Part shown: piece after piece, positions 1 through 9,061 of the stretch
Layout of the letters: each line of letters opens with the position of its first letter
How positions within the stretch are numbered: position 1 is the stretch's first letter
NCBI RefSeq assembly: GCF_009831415.1
Contig: NZ_CP043727.1
Location: 2,046,001 to 2,110,000 of the forward strand
Source of the DNA: Yersinia canariae
GTDB taxonomy: Bacteria; Pseudomonadota; Gammaproteobacteria; Enterobacterales; Enterobacteriaceae
Direction of reading: 5' to 3'
DNA length: 64,000 bases
Made by a program: the position numbers and the translations under genes
Notes under the pieces: model-generated
Told to the model about the DNA's origin: nothing
Seen by the model: the letters and a program-made list of their open reading frames with translations, nothing else
The model's database searches: none

Positions 1-2
1 TG

Positions 3-50
3 CCCCTGTTTATCATCTTGTTTATCATTGGATTAGCCCCCTTAGACTAA
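3..50 (+). CDS. Possible 3' end of a membrane protein (partial)
   Basis: The frame entering the window at base 3 encodes about 15 residues, mostly Leu, Ile and Phe, ending LAPLD before a TAA at 48-50. This looks like the last transmembrane segment of a protein whose body lies left of the window. The other two frames give no hydrophobic pattern. Too little is visible to name a family. Confidence 0.25.
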   Translation, partial: PLFIILFIIGLAPLD

Positions 51-133
51 ACTAAAGGCATGTGCTACTGCTTGGCATCAACAAGTAATCGTGTCACTCT
101 CGCGGTAACGAACACAGATGGATACTTCAACTA

Positions 134-2188
134 ATGACCATACCTCCAAAGGCTGATAAACGCCCTTATCCGATGGCGATGCACGGCGACGTCCGTACAG
201 ATGATTATTACTGGCTACGTGATGATGAGCGCACTGACGCTGATGTTCTGAGCTACCTGCAAGCTGAAAATGATTTCACCGAGGCGGTTTTGAAACCGCA
301 ACAACCCCTACGTGAAACGCTGTATCAGGAAATGGTTTCCCGCATTCCGCCGCAAGAAGAATCTGTCCCCTATACCCGTAATGGCTACCGTTATCAAACG
401 CGTTTTGAACCGGGCAATGAGTATGCCATTTACGTGCGTCAGCCCGTTTGGGCTGATAGCAGTTGGGAAACATTACTGGATGGAAATCAACGCGCTGCGG
501 ACAGTGAGTTTTACACGTTGGGGGGCTTGGATGTTAGCCCAGATAATCAGCTGTTAGCGGTTGCTGAGGATTTCTTATCACGACGCCAATATGATATCCG
601 CGTCAAGCATTTACACAGTGATACTTGGCAGCAGGAAGTGATCAGTAATACGTCGGGTAGCTTTGAGTGGGCTAATGATTCAAAAACGCTGTATTACGTG
701 CGTAAACATGAAAAAACGTTATTGCCTTATCAGGTCTATCGCCACGTAGTGGGAACTGACCCCGCATCAGACCAACTGATTTATCAGGAAACTGACGACA
801 CTTTCTATGTCGGCTTGGAAAAAACCACGTCTGAGCGTTTTATTGTTATCCATTTGAGCAGCACCACAACATCTGAAATTTTACTGTTGGATGCCGATCA
901 ACTCGAACCGGTCCCATTGATGTTTGCGCCACGCCGCAAAGACCATGAATACGGTTTGGATCACTATAAACAGCATTTTTACTTGCGCTCAAATAAAGAT
1001 GGCAAAAATTTCGGCCTGTACAAAATAGCCGAAGCAGGTAAAGCGCAAACTGATTTCGCTGATGAATCTCAGTGGGTATCATTAATTGCGCCGAGAACGG
1101 ATGTGATGTTGGAAGGTTTCAGCTTATTCCGCGATTGGCTGGTGGTGGAAGAACGGAGTGAAGGGCTGACGCATTTGCGGCAAATTCACTGGGCCACTCG
1201 CGAAGAAAAATCGATTACTTTTGATGACCCTACCTATGTCACCTGGCTGGCGTATAACCCTGAGCCGGAAACTGAACTGTTGCGCTATGGCTATTCTTCC
1301 ATGACCACACCAAGTTCCATGTATGAACTTAATATGGATACCGGAGCCCGTCAGTTGCTCAAGCAGCAGGAAGTGAAGAATTTCACGCCAGAAAAGTATC
1401 GCAGTGAGCGGATTTGGGTTACAGCATCGGATGGAGTCAAAGTACCGGTTTCATTGGTTTATCACCGTGAGCACTTTGTCTCAGGAGGTAACCCGCTGTT
1501 GGTCTACGGCTACGGTTCTTATGGCAGCAGCATGGATCCGGCATTCAGTGGTAGCCGCTTAAGCCTGTTGGACCGTGGTTTTGTCTTTGCACTGGCGCAC
1601 ATTCGCGGCGGGGGAGAATTAGGGCAGCAATGGTATGAAGATGGCAAGTTGCTCAATAAATTAAATACATTCAATGATTTTATCGATGTTACTAAAACAT
1701 TAGTCGCCAGGGGCTATGGTGATGCTAATCGTGTTTTTGCTATGGGCGGGAGCGCAGGCGGCTTATTAGTCGGCGCAGTTATTAATCAGGCCCCTGAATT
1801 ATACAAAGGCGTTGTGGCGCAGGTGCCATTTGTTGATGTGGTCACCACAATGCTGGATGAATCCATCCCTCTAACGACTGGTGAGTATGATGAATGGGGT
1901 AATCCGAACGATAAAGCCTATTACGATTACATCAAGCAATACAGCCCATACGATCAAGTCAAAGCGCAAGATTACCCGCACATGCTGGTGACCACCGGGT
2001 TACACGATTCGCAGGTTCAATATTGGGAACCTGCAAAATGGGTCGCAAAACTGCGGGAAATGAAGACTGATGACCACCAATTATTGCTTTATACCGATAT
2101 GGATTCGGGCCATGGTGGCAAATCAGGGCGCTTTAAAGCTTATGAAGACATCGCCTTAGAATATGCTTTCATTCTTTCTTTGGCTTGA
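134..2188 (+). CDS. ptrB: Oligopeptidase B (protease II)
   Basis: A cytoplasmic serine peptidase of the prolyl oligopeptidase family (S9A) that cleaves short peptides after Arg or Lys. The 684 residues match the usual length of about 685. The N-terminal two thirds is the seven-bladed propeller that excludes folded proteins, and the C-terminal third is an alpha/beta hydrolase domain. The nucleophile is Ser540 in GGSAGG, with Asp625 in GLHDSQ and His660 in SGHGGK completing the triad. The acidic EYDEWGNP segment is typical of the basic-residue-specific subfamily. It converges with exoX, as in related enterobacteria. No strong Shine-Dalgarno precedes the ATG; the start was kept because the reading begins with the conserved N-terminal region. 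Assignment is secure by family resemblance. Confidence 0.95.
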   Translation: MTIPPKADKRPYPMAMHGDVRTDDYYWLRDDERTDADVLSYLQAENDFTEAVLKPQQPLRETLYQEMVSRIPPQEESVPYTRNGYRYQTRFEPGNEYAIYVRQPVWADSSWETLLDGNQRAADSEFYTLGGLDVSPDNQLLAVAEDFLSRRQYDIRVKHLHSDTWQQEVISNTSGSFEWANDSKTLYYVRKHEKTLLPYQVYRHVVGTDPASDQLIYQETDDTFYVGLEKTTSERFIVIHLSSTTTSEILLLDADQLEPVPLMFAPRRKDHEYGLDHYKQHFYLRSNKDGKNFGLYKIAEAGKAQTDFADESQWVSLIAPRTDVMLEGFSLFRDWLVVEERSEGLTHLRQIHWATREEKSITFDDPTYVTWLAYNPEPETELLRYGYSSMTTPSSMYELNMDTGARQLLKQQEVKNFTPEKYRSERIWVTASDGVKVPVSLVYHREHFVSGGNPLLVYGYGSYGSSMDPAFSGSRLSLLDRGFVFALAHIRGGGELGQQWYEDGKLLNKLNTFNDFIDVTKTLVARGYGDANRVFAMGGSAGGLLVGAVINQAPELYKGVVAQVPFVDVVTTMLDESIPLTTGEYDEWGNPNDKAYYDYIKQYSPYDQVKAQDYPHMLVTTGLHDSQVQYWEPAKWVAKLREMKTDDHQLLLYTDMDSGHGGKSGRFKAYEDIALEYAFILSLA

Positions 2189-2202
2189 TTCAATAAGACA
2201 GG

Positions 2203-2862
2203 CTACGCCAGATAATAAGTCAGGGTATGGCGCATGTCTGGCGTAAGGTCAGTGATTGAGGATAACATCCAACGCAGATAGTCCGGATCTTGTCGGGCTA
2301 TCTGTTCAATACTTTTTCCCCGATATTTTCCGAACTTAAATGTTTGCAACAGCAATGGTTGTTGGGTTATTTCCGCCATTTGTTCAGCACTCCAACCTGT
2401 GTCTCGTATTATGCGTTGCAACAGAGCAGCGGTGACATAGCAATCATATAAAGCACGATGCGGATAAAGGCCCTCTGGCACTGAAACATTCAGGCGTAAA
2501 GCGTAACGAAGATATTGATTGCTGTGCTTAATATCAGGATAAAGCATACGGGCGAGTTTTAAGGTACAAATCCATTGACCGCCCATTTCGGGTAACACAC
2601 CGCGGTCAAAGGGGGCATTATGAGCAACATAATAAGGGCTATCCTGATATTTTCTTACTGCGACGGCAATTCGCGGTTTGCCTTCCACCATTTCTTCAGT
2701 GATATGGTGAATCACCATCGCATCAATACTGATAGGCCGGTCAGGGCTAACCAGGTCACTCATCGGGTTGCTCAATACTCCATCAACCACATCGATGGAT
2801 GCGATTTCGACTATCCCGCCCTCTAAGCCACAAGTCTCAGTATCGATGACACGAAAATACAT
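2203..2862 (-). CDS. exoX: Exodeoxyribonuclease X
   Basis: A DnaQ-fold (DEDDh) 3'-5' exonuclease acting in DNA repair and UV resistance, among the nucleases that degrade the nicked strand in mismatch repair. Exo motifs are visible: DTETCG near residue 6, HNAPFD in the middle and HRALYDCY near residue 140. The C-terminal FKFGKYRGK segment is the extra domain typical of ExoX. I chose the ATG giving MYFRVIDTE (219 residues) because a GGGGGA Shine-Dalgarno sits about seven bases upstream; two upstream in-frame ATGs would overlap that site. It is convergent with ptrB with only 14 bp between stops, the ancestral enterobacterial arrangement. Confidence 0.93.
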   Translation of the reverse strand: MYFRVIDTETCGLEGGIVEIASIDVVDGVLSNPMSDLVSPDRPISIDAMVIHHITEEMVEGKPRIAVAVRKYQDSPYYVAHNAPFDRGVLPEMGGQWICTLKLARMLYPDIKHSNQYLRYALRLNVSVPEGLYPHRALYDCYVTAALLQRIIRDTGWSAEQMAEITQQPLLLQTFKFGKYRGKSIEQIARQDPDYLRWMLSSITDLTPDMRHTLTYYLA

Positions 2863-2895
2863 TCTCATTCCCCCCATAATGCTTAAATATTAGCA

Positions 2896-2923
2896 ACAAA
2901 AAACCCGCCTATCGTGGCGGGTT
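2896..2923 (-). terminator. Rho-independent terminator of the lysine-rich microprotein gene
   Basis: The arms AACCCGCC (2902-2909) and GGCGGGTT (2916-2923) form a perfect 8-bp stem with a 6-base loop. Read on the minus strand the hairpin is followed by a T-run, so it stops transcription coming from the small gene at 2946-3059 before it enters exoX. Confidence 0.85.
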
Positions 2924-2945
2924 GACTGACGAGACGAAAAATCCG

Positions 2946-3059
2946 TTATTCTGCGCTAGAGGAAGATGACTTTTTAGCGCGTTTCTCAGCTTTTTTCTCA
3001 GCTGGTGTTTTTAGTGGCTTTTTCTTCGCGTTCTTTTTGCTGTCCATTCCCTTACTCAT
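2946..3059 (-). CDS. Lysine-rich microprotein, 37 aa
   Basis: A 37-residue very basic protein with repeated Lys-Lys and Ala-Glu-Lys motifs and a Ser-rich tail ending in SAE. No membrane segment or signal is present, and the sequence is of low complexity. The start ATG (MSKGMDS) is preceded by AGAGG at good spacing. A longer in-frame version starting at 3131 has no such site and a different composition. It is a monocistronic gene with its own terminator and lies between exoX and pip. Similar tiny basic proteins are conserved in enterobacteria without known role; nucleic-acid association is only a guess from charge. Confidence 0.7.
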   Translation of the reverse strand: MSKGMDSKKNAKKKPLKTPAEKKAEKRAKKSSSSSAE

Positions 3060-3355
3060 GGCTTGCCTCTCTTTACCTTCGGTTAGGTTGGTACGCCCAC
3101 CTATTAACCACCTTATCAGGGTGAGTTGCAAGAGAAGAAAGCACTGACATAATTAATCTATTGTTTAGTAAGAATATTATTAAATATATTCTTCTCTTAT
3201 TCCTGTTTATCGCAGATCATGTCGAGGTTCAACACCTGAAATTTAATTAAGTTATGGTGTATTTATCGCCTGTTGATGGAATTAATGAGCTGATTGGCGT
3301 AAATGTAATGTTTTATCGTTGACCCTGCGGGCTGTATAGGCTTTGATAACGTTAA

Positions 3356-4336
<981 letters not shown>

Positions 4337-4353
4337 CCGTTGCCGCTGACAAA

Positions 4354-4376
4354 CTCCCGCAGATCTCTTGCGGGAG
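4354..4376. terminator. Hairpin between pip and holE
   Basis: CTCCCGCA (4354-4361) pairs perfectly with TGCGGGAG (4369-4376) around a 7-base loop between two convergent genes. T-runs on either side are short (TTTG on the minus side), so it may be a modest bidirectional terminator. Confidence 0.5.
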
Positions 4377-4383
4377 CATCTAT

Positions 4384-4617
4384 TTATGACTTCATTTTTG
4401 GCTCATACGGCAAGCGCGAGAATTTATTGGATTCGCTACGGTAGTGCGCCAGGCGTTGCAAAAAGTATTCCCGCAGCTCGTCAGGTTGTTCTCGCGCAAC
4501 CATTTCAGCTATGACTGGCATATTGTAGCGCTCTTTAAATGCAACACCTGAGGCGGCCAAATCAACATTCATTTTTGCTGTTTCTTCGTCAGAAAGCTCA
4601 GCCAGGTTGTATCCCAT
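4384..4617 (-). CDS. holE: DNA polymerase III subunit theta
   Basis: The small theta subunit of the Pol III core, which binds and stabilises the epsilon proofreading subunit. The 77 residues carry the family signature [17 protein letters not shown] followed by MPVIAEMV and the C-terminal SRLPYEPK. The ATG at 4617 (MGYNLAEL) follows a GGAG Shine-Dalgarno in GAAGGAGAAG; an upstream in-frame ATG giving 90 residues lacks such a site. It lies close to exoX as in E. coli, but here pip separates them. It is a single-gene unit reading towards pip. Confidence 0.95.
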   Translation of the reverse strand: MGYNLAELSDEETAKMNVDLAASGVAFKERYNMPVIAEMVAREQPDELREYFLQRLAHYRSESNKFSRLPYEPKMKS

Positions 4618-4782
4618 TGTCTTCTCCTTCGTGGCGCGTGGGCGGTTATGCCGCAAAAGGTAATGCAGCTGGCAGATATTGGCAAGCAGCTAATGGGGTT
4701 AAAGAACGTCAAATTAAATCGTTTATCGTGAGTTAATATTAGCCTTGTAAATTTATGGTTATTATTTATTAGGTCAAACCTC

Positions 4783-4842
4783 AAATAATAATCATTCCTT
4801 TTAGTATTCTTGCGGTAATGTGAATGATTCTTATAATAATTA
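4783..4842 (+). promoter_or_regulatory. Candidate Fur-binding segments upstream of ftnA
   Basis: Two stretches resemble the AT-rich Fur box (GATAATGAT repeats): AATAATAATCATT at 4784-4796 and GAATGATTCTTATAATAAT at 4822-4840. They lie 170-230 bp ahead of ftnA. In E. coli ftnA is switched on by Fur through displacement of H-NS from an upstream region, so this position would fit. The rest of the 390-bp interval (4618-5010) is very AT-rich and shows no gene. The match is by eye only. Confidence 0.4.
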
Positions 4843-5010
4843 ACTTAATGTTTTAATATTAAATAAATCTTTTAATAATCAATGCATTAAATCATTTATT
4901 ATTTTTATCACATATTAATGTGAATAGGGTGTTCTTATTTTGTTTTTATCTTGGCATAATACACAAAGTTAATCGTTGCTTACCTGCATTATAAAAATTA
5001 GGGAATTATT

Positions 5011-5520
5011 ATGTTGAAAACAGAAATGGCACAGAAGCTCAATGAGCAGCTGAATCTGGAATTTTACTCTGCCAATCTTTATCTGCAGATGAGTGCCTGG
5101 TGCAGCGATAAAGGGTTTGAAGGAGCCGCCGCATTTTTAAAAGAGCATTCTCAAGAAGAGATGCAACATATGCAGCGTTTGTTTGAATATCTCAGTGGCA
5201 CAGGTTCTATGCCGGTATTAGGCACTATCAGTGCGCCGCCGGTAGATTTTGCTTCGCTGGCGGATGTATTTAAACTGACCTATGAGCACGAGCAATTAAT
5301 CACGACCCAAATTAATGAACTTGCCCATGTTGCAATGACCACTCACGATTACTCTACATTCAATTTCTTGCAGTGGTATGTAGCTGAACAGCATGAAGAA
5401 GAAAAACTGTTCAAATCTATTCTGGATAAACTGGCGCTGGTAGGTAACAGCGGCAATTCATTGTTCTTCGTCGATAAAGACTTGAAAACAATGGCAACGC
5501 AAAGCCACGTTCAGGGCTAA
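5011..5520 (+). CDS. ftnA: Ferritin (iron storage, non-haem)
   Basis: A 24-mer cytoplasmic ferritin that oxidises Fe(II) and stores it as a mineral core. The 169 residues form the usual four-helix bundle plus short helix. Ferroxidase-centre ligands Glu17, Glu50 and His53 are visible, as is the later [11 protein letters not shown] helix carrying the remaining ligands. This is the FtnA type rather than bacterioferritin, because the haem-ligand Met pattern and the Bfr length are absent. It stands alone with Fur-like sequences upstream and a strong terminator downstream, so iron-responsive control is likely. Confidence 0.95.
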   Translation: MLKTEMAQKLNEQLNLEFYSANLYLQMSAWCSDKGFEGAAAFLKEHSQEEMQHMQRLFEYLSGTGSMPVLGTISAPPVDFASLADVFKLTYEHEQLITTQINELAHVAMTTHDYSTFNFLQWYVAEQHEEEKLFKSILDKLALVGNSGNSLFFVDKDLKTMATQSHVQG

Positions 5521-5541
5521 TTTTTGGTTTGATTTATCATC

Positions 5542-5590
5542 ACCGCAGTTTCTATCCACCACTTAGTGGGGCCAGAAACTGCGGTTTTTT
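5542..5590 (+). terminator. ftnA terminator
   Basis: A 12-bp perfect stem, ACCGCAGTTTCT (5542-5553) with AGAAACTGCGGT (5574-5585), is followed by six T. It starts 21 bp after the ftnA stop. The 320 bp that follow, up to yobA, show no gene. Confidence 0.85.
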
Positions 5591-5910
5591 ACTGTATCCC
5601 TGCCATGCTTATTCGTACTATTTCCCTTAATTTTATTGTTTTGTGCTAATAGCATATTGTTTAGCTATGGTTGCTCGACTTGCCATATTCAAATCGTTAT
5701 CATTTGCGATTAAAGATAGAAGAGTAGGGTGAGCTTAATTGCCGCTCAACAATTGGTTATATTTCAATCGCCACTCATAATTTGGCGTTTTATTTTGTGC
5801 CCTACCTCACAGGTAGTGCAATTGACTGGAAGTGATAGGGGTTCGCGCTGCCAATATAGGATATGGTTGGTAGCAGACTGATTCTTCTCCCCCATCGATT
5901 AAGGGATATT

Positions 5911-6297
5911 ATGTTTATTCGCAAAGTACGTTCTTCTTGCCGCATGCTTTCGGCACTCATTGTGTTATTTGTCGGGTTATCCAGCCAACAGGCGCTGGCT
6001 CATGCTCACTTGAAAATTGAGTCTCCTGCCGCTGATACCACAATTGGTTCAGCGCCAGAAGCAGTGACGTTGGGCTTCTCTGAAGGGATTGAATTGAATT
6101 TCAGTGGCGTTAAAGTGACCGGCCCGGATAATAATGTGGTTAAAACCGGCGAGCTAAAATTGGATCCGGTAAATAACACACAACTCATTCTGCCGATCGA
6201 TCACGCACTGAAAGCTGGGAAATATAATGTTTCATGGCATGTCGTGTCTGTTGATGGTCATAAAACCAAAGGCACATACAGCTTCACAGTGAAATAA
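5911..6297 (+). CDS. yobA: CopC-domain periplasmic copper protein YobA
   Basis: A 128-residue secreted CopC-type copper-binding protein. A signal peptide ends at ALAHAH, so the mature protein begins with the N-terminal His that forms the copper site in CopC proteins. A second conserved His lies in VVSVDGHKTKG near the C-terminus. The ATG at 5911 follows AAGGGA; the upstream ATG at 5863 lacks a site and would bury the signal. The stop is one base before the start of yebZ, so the two are translationally linked. In E. coli yobA-yebZ-yebY forms a copper-related operon, matching this order. Confidence 0.9.
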   Translation: MFIRKVRSSCRMLSALIVLFVGLSSQQALAHAHLKIESPAADTTIGSAPEAVTLGFSEGIELNFSGVKVTGPDNNVVKTGELKLDPVNNTQLILPIDHALKAGKYNVSWHVVSVDGHKTKGTYSFTVK

Positions 6298-6298
6298 T

Positions 6299-7183
6299 AT
6301 GTCTCTGGCGACCCTATTCGTTCTGTGTCGCTTTCTGCATTTTTTGGCGGTGATGCTGATGTTTGGCATCAGTATCTTCACCGCCTTATTAGCACCAGAT
6401 CGTTTCTCCGCGACACTAAAAAGCCGCTTATCACCGCTACTTATTTTCAGTACTTTCCTAGGGTTAGCCTCTGCTATCGCACTTTTGGCTATCCAAGCAG
6501 GCATGATGGGCGATGGCTGGGCTGATACCTACAGACTGAGCGTCTGGTGGTCGGTATTGAGCACTCGCTTTGGCCAAATATGGCAATGGCATCTCGGCTT
6601 ATCCATCTTATGCATGTGGATTGTATTACTTAACACAACTCGTTTTTACTATGGGCTAATGGTCGGTTGCTCAACACTATTACTGGCCAGTCTAGCATTT
6701 ACTGGGCATGCAGCAATGCACGGTGGCATGCTGGGATGGATTCATCAGACCAATCAAATCATACATCTACTCAGTGCAGGTTATTGGGTTGGATGTTTGC
6801 CCGCATTGATCATTTGCCTGACATATACCCGTAGTCGTGATGTTAAACGAGAAGCCATCACAACGTTGATTCGGTTTTCCAGTTGGGGGCATCTGGCAGT
6901 GGCCTTAGTATTGGCCACAGGCATTATTAACAGCATTATTATACTGCGGGAGACCTCTTTAACTCTGATGTCTGCCTATCAGATGCTATTGCTCAGCAAA
7001 GTAATATTGGTGTTGTTTATGATTATTATCGCCGTGATTAACCGCTATCTGATTGTTCCCATGCTGCGCAAGTTACCGGTAAAAGCCCATTATTGGTTGG
7101 TTGTAAACAGTTGCGCCGAAATTATTCTTGGCGCAGTGGTGTTACTTTTGGTGAGTATTTTTGCAACGATGGCACCGCTATAG
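6299..7183 (+). CDS. yebZ: CopD-family copper transport membrane protein YebZ
   Basis: An inner-membrane protein of 294 residues with about eight transmembrane segments, belonging to the CopD family. Conserved His-rich positions typical of CopD are visible: CRFLHFLAVM in the first helix and FTGHAAMHGG in the middle. CopD is thought to move copper, received from CopC, across the inner membrane. It starts directly after the yobA stop, which supports the partnership. yebY follows after a gap of 95 bp. Confidence 0.9.
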   Translation: MSLATLFVLCRFLHFLAVMLMFGISIFTALLAPDRFSATLKSRLSPLLIFSTFLGLASAIALLAIQAGMMGDGWADTYRLSVWWSVLSTRFGQIWQWHLGLSILCMWIVLLNTTRFYYGLMVGCSTLLLASLAFTGHAAMHGGMLGWIHQTNQIIHLLSAGYWVGCLPALIICLTYTRSRDVKREAITTLIRFSSWGHLAVALVLATGIINSIIILRETSLTLMSAYQMLLLSKVILVLFMIIIAVINRYLIVPMLRKLPVKAHYWLVVNSCAEIILGAVVLLLVSIFATMAPL

Positions 7184-7278
7184 TGCCAAATTATATTTGG
7201 TAGATATTGCACAAAGCTTGCATCGACTCCTTTGTATACGAGAAAATCAAAACAATCAGTTAATTGAGGATAATTAAA

Positions 7279-7620
7279 ATGAAGGGTTTTGTGCTGAAGT
7301 TATCGTTACTGATGCTATCTGTAAATGCTTTTGCTGCCGGGAAGATAATTACCGTTAGCAAGTTTGAATTTGGTAAACAATGGGCATTTAGCCGCGAGGA
7401 GGTGATGTTGGAATGCCGCTCAGGTGGTGCCTTGTTTGTGATAAATCCCAGCACGTTAGCGCAATATCCTCTCAATGATGTTGCAACTGAGCAGATGAAA
7501 GCAGGCCACGTTCTCGCGAAACCGCTAGATATTTTATTATTGGATGACAGTGAGAAGACTGGGCAAAAGATGAGTTTGGAACCTTTCCAACAGCGTGCTA
7601 TGACCTTATGCCAAAAGTAA
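7279..7620 (+). CDS. yebY: YebY family secreted protein (DUF2511)
   Basis: A 113-residue periplasmic protein with a clear signal peptide ([11 protein letters not shown], ending NAFAA). The mature part has two Cys, in MLECRSGG and TLCQK, which could form a disulfide. The ATG at 7279 follows GAGGA; an upstream TTG is in frame but unlikely. It is third in the yobA-yebZ-yebY copper cluster. The biochemical role is not established; copper or redox function is inferred from the neighbours. Confidence 0.85.
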   Translation: MKGFVLKLSLLMLSVNAFAAGKIITVSKFEFGKQWAFSREEVMLECRSGGALFVINPSTLAQYPLNDVATEQMKAGHVLAKPLDILLLDDSEKTGQKMSLEPFQQRAMTLCQK

Positions 7621-7766
7621 GTTCGACAATTTGCCATGGCAGAGATTAGTTTCTATTTAACAGAGAATTACCTTTCTTGACATGTAGGCTGATTTTTTTA
7701 TTTAAATTAGTTTGCAACCGTTATTAATTACTTCTGTTGCTAAGCTGGCGAAACACATGTACTCGA

Positions 7767-7776
7767 CTACTCTTAA
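7767..7776 (+). promoter_or_regulatory. Sigma-S-type extended -10 of sdsR
   Basis: CTACTCTTAA lies 5-7 bases ahead of the predicted SdsR start and fits the sigma-S-preferred extended -10 pattern (CTAYRCTTAA). SdsR is known to depend on sigma S in E. coli and Salmonella. Confidence 0.6.
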
Positions 7777-7780
7777 AGGG

Positions 7781-7883
7781 TACGGCTGAGTAAGCCTACG
7801 TTAATGCCAACTTTTAGCGCACGGCTCTCTCCCAAGAGCCATTTCCCTAGACCGAATATAGGAATCGTATTCGGTCTCTTTTT
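7781..7883 (+). ncRNA. sdsR: Small RNA SdsR (RyeB)
   Basis: A stationary-phase, Hfq-dependent small RNA that base-pairs with many mRNAs. From about 7796 to 7883 the sequence is nearly identical to the E. coli RNA as I remember it, including TTAATGCCAACTTTTAGCGC, the hairpin GGCTCT...AGAGCC (7823-7840) and the terminator. The 5' end is set by alignment and the -10 element, accurate to a few bases. It lies downstream of yebY as in E. coli. The antisense RNA SraC/RyeA should be on the minus strand, but its promoter cannot be recognised here. The terminator doubles as the left attachment repeat of the island that follows. Confidence 0.92.
7851..7883 (+). terminator. SdsR intrinsic terminator
   Basis: ACCGAATA (7851-7858) pairs with TATTCGGT (7868-7875) and is followed by CTCTTTTT. 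The hairpin and U-tail are also the Hfq-binding 3' end of SdsR. Confidence 0.88.
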
Positions 7884-7885
7884 AA
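7863..7885 (+). repeat. Left attachment repeat (attL) of the SdsR island
   Basis: The 23 bases beginning AATCGTATTCGGTCTC recur at 16652-16674 with two mismatches. The copy spans the 3' arm and U-tail of the SdsR terminator, so insertion kept the RNA intact. An integrase remnant starts 74 bp away, as expected for a tyrosine-recombinase element. Confidence 0.75.
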
Positions 7886-7958
7886 ATTATTGATTCTAGT
7901 GGTTTTTTTCTGTCCCTCCCGAAATCCCCCGAAATTTCCCCGAAATCCCATACTCGGC

Positions 7959-8580
7959 CTAAATCTGAATCCACTCATTTTTACGTGAATCAAGGTACAC
8001 ATTAGTCATTTTCATTGACTTATGTCCGAGTAGTTTCTGAGCAAATTCCTTACTGTATTCTGCCTCATAAAGCCGCGATGCCAGACTGCGGATCTCGTGA
8101 AAGCTGGGAGGGGATACTTCATAAACCAGATCGGTAGCCTTCAATGCTTTAACAAAGGATTTGGTGAGCGAGTCTGCATTTAAGGCTCCGAGTTTTCTGC
8201 CAGAACTTTTACTGGACGAACTTATTAGATATTCACTTTTACTTTCATTCATGCACCTTTCTATAATCTCGCCAACGGTGGTATTCATTATTTCCAGCCG
8301 CAGGGAGAGTGATATAGCAATTTGATTACCGGTCTTACCCTGTATTACCCAAAGTTTCCCATCATGTACATCGCCTTTTCTCAACTGCCGCACATCATCC
8401 CGACGCTGGCCAGTAATAAGCGCCAGTGCCATGCTGTGTTGAACCCAACTTCTCACCCATGCTTTCAGGGGCAGGGTAAATATTGCCGCCTCTTGCCCAG
8501 CACTGGAGTGTTTGGGGCGTTGGCTGTTTACTTTTGTAGATTTCTTGTGCCCATTCTTCTAATGTCAGTAGTTTGGTCAT
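7959..8580 (-). pseudogene. Fused remnant of phage excisionase and integrase (xis'-'int)
   Basis: The 5' part (from ATG at 8580) encodes about 45 residues typical of a small excisionase (MTKLLTLEEWAQEIY, with a winged-helix pattern). The 3' part, read in a different minus-strand frame ending at 7959, is the catalytic C-terminal half of a lambdoid tyrosine integrase. It keeps TGQRRDDV (first catalytic Arg), PPSFHEIRS (His and Arg box), LLGHKS (His) and the Tyr in VYLDSR. In intact elements xis overlaps the start of int; here the end of xis and the integrase N-terminal half are missing and the frames do not match, so one internal deletion explains the structure. The element cannot make its own integrase. 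Flanked by attL. Confidence 0.82.
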
Positions 8581-9061
8581 TGGTCTTTCTTCAGTAGGAA
8601 AGGGCGTAGCAATGCCACATGTGCGGTCGTTTTACACAGATAAAAACGCGAGCTAATTACCTCGGATTTCCAGTTTCTGAATTAGAGTTTGTTGATGTTC
8701 ATGACTCATTAATGTGGAACTACGGATCTGACTGGTGGGCGCAATTTATTGTCCATTAAATGGGTATAGCAAAAGATAATTTACCTTCCAATGCCCCTCA
8801 TAACCCAATGATGAATAATGTATTCATAATAAATCATCTTTAACTTGGGATATTTCCTACAAATAAATGGCCTCATCTTATATCCACTCTGAAGTGGTTA
8901 ACTTAATGTGCATTAATAATAAATTTCCTACATGTTAGTAATGATGGTGAATATATGTCGGTTTTTGAATTTAATTATTTAATATATGTTAATTTTAAGT
9001 TTGTTTTTTATTAAAACATCATCACAGGACTACGTCTGAACTAATTTATCGACGGAATACT

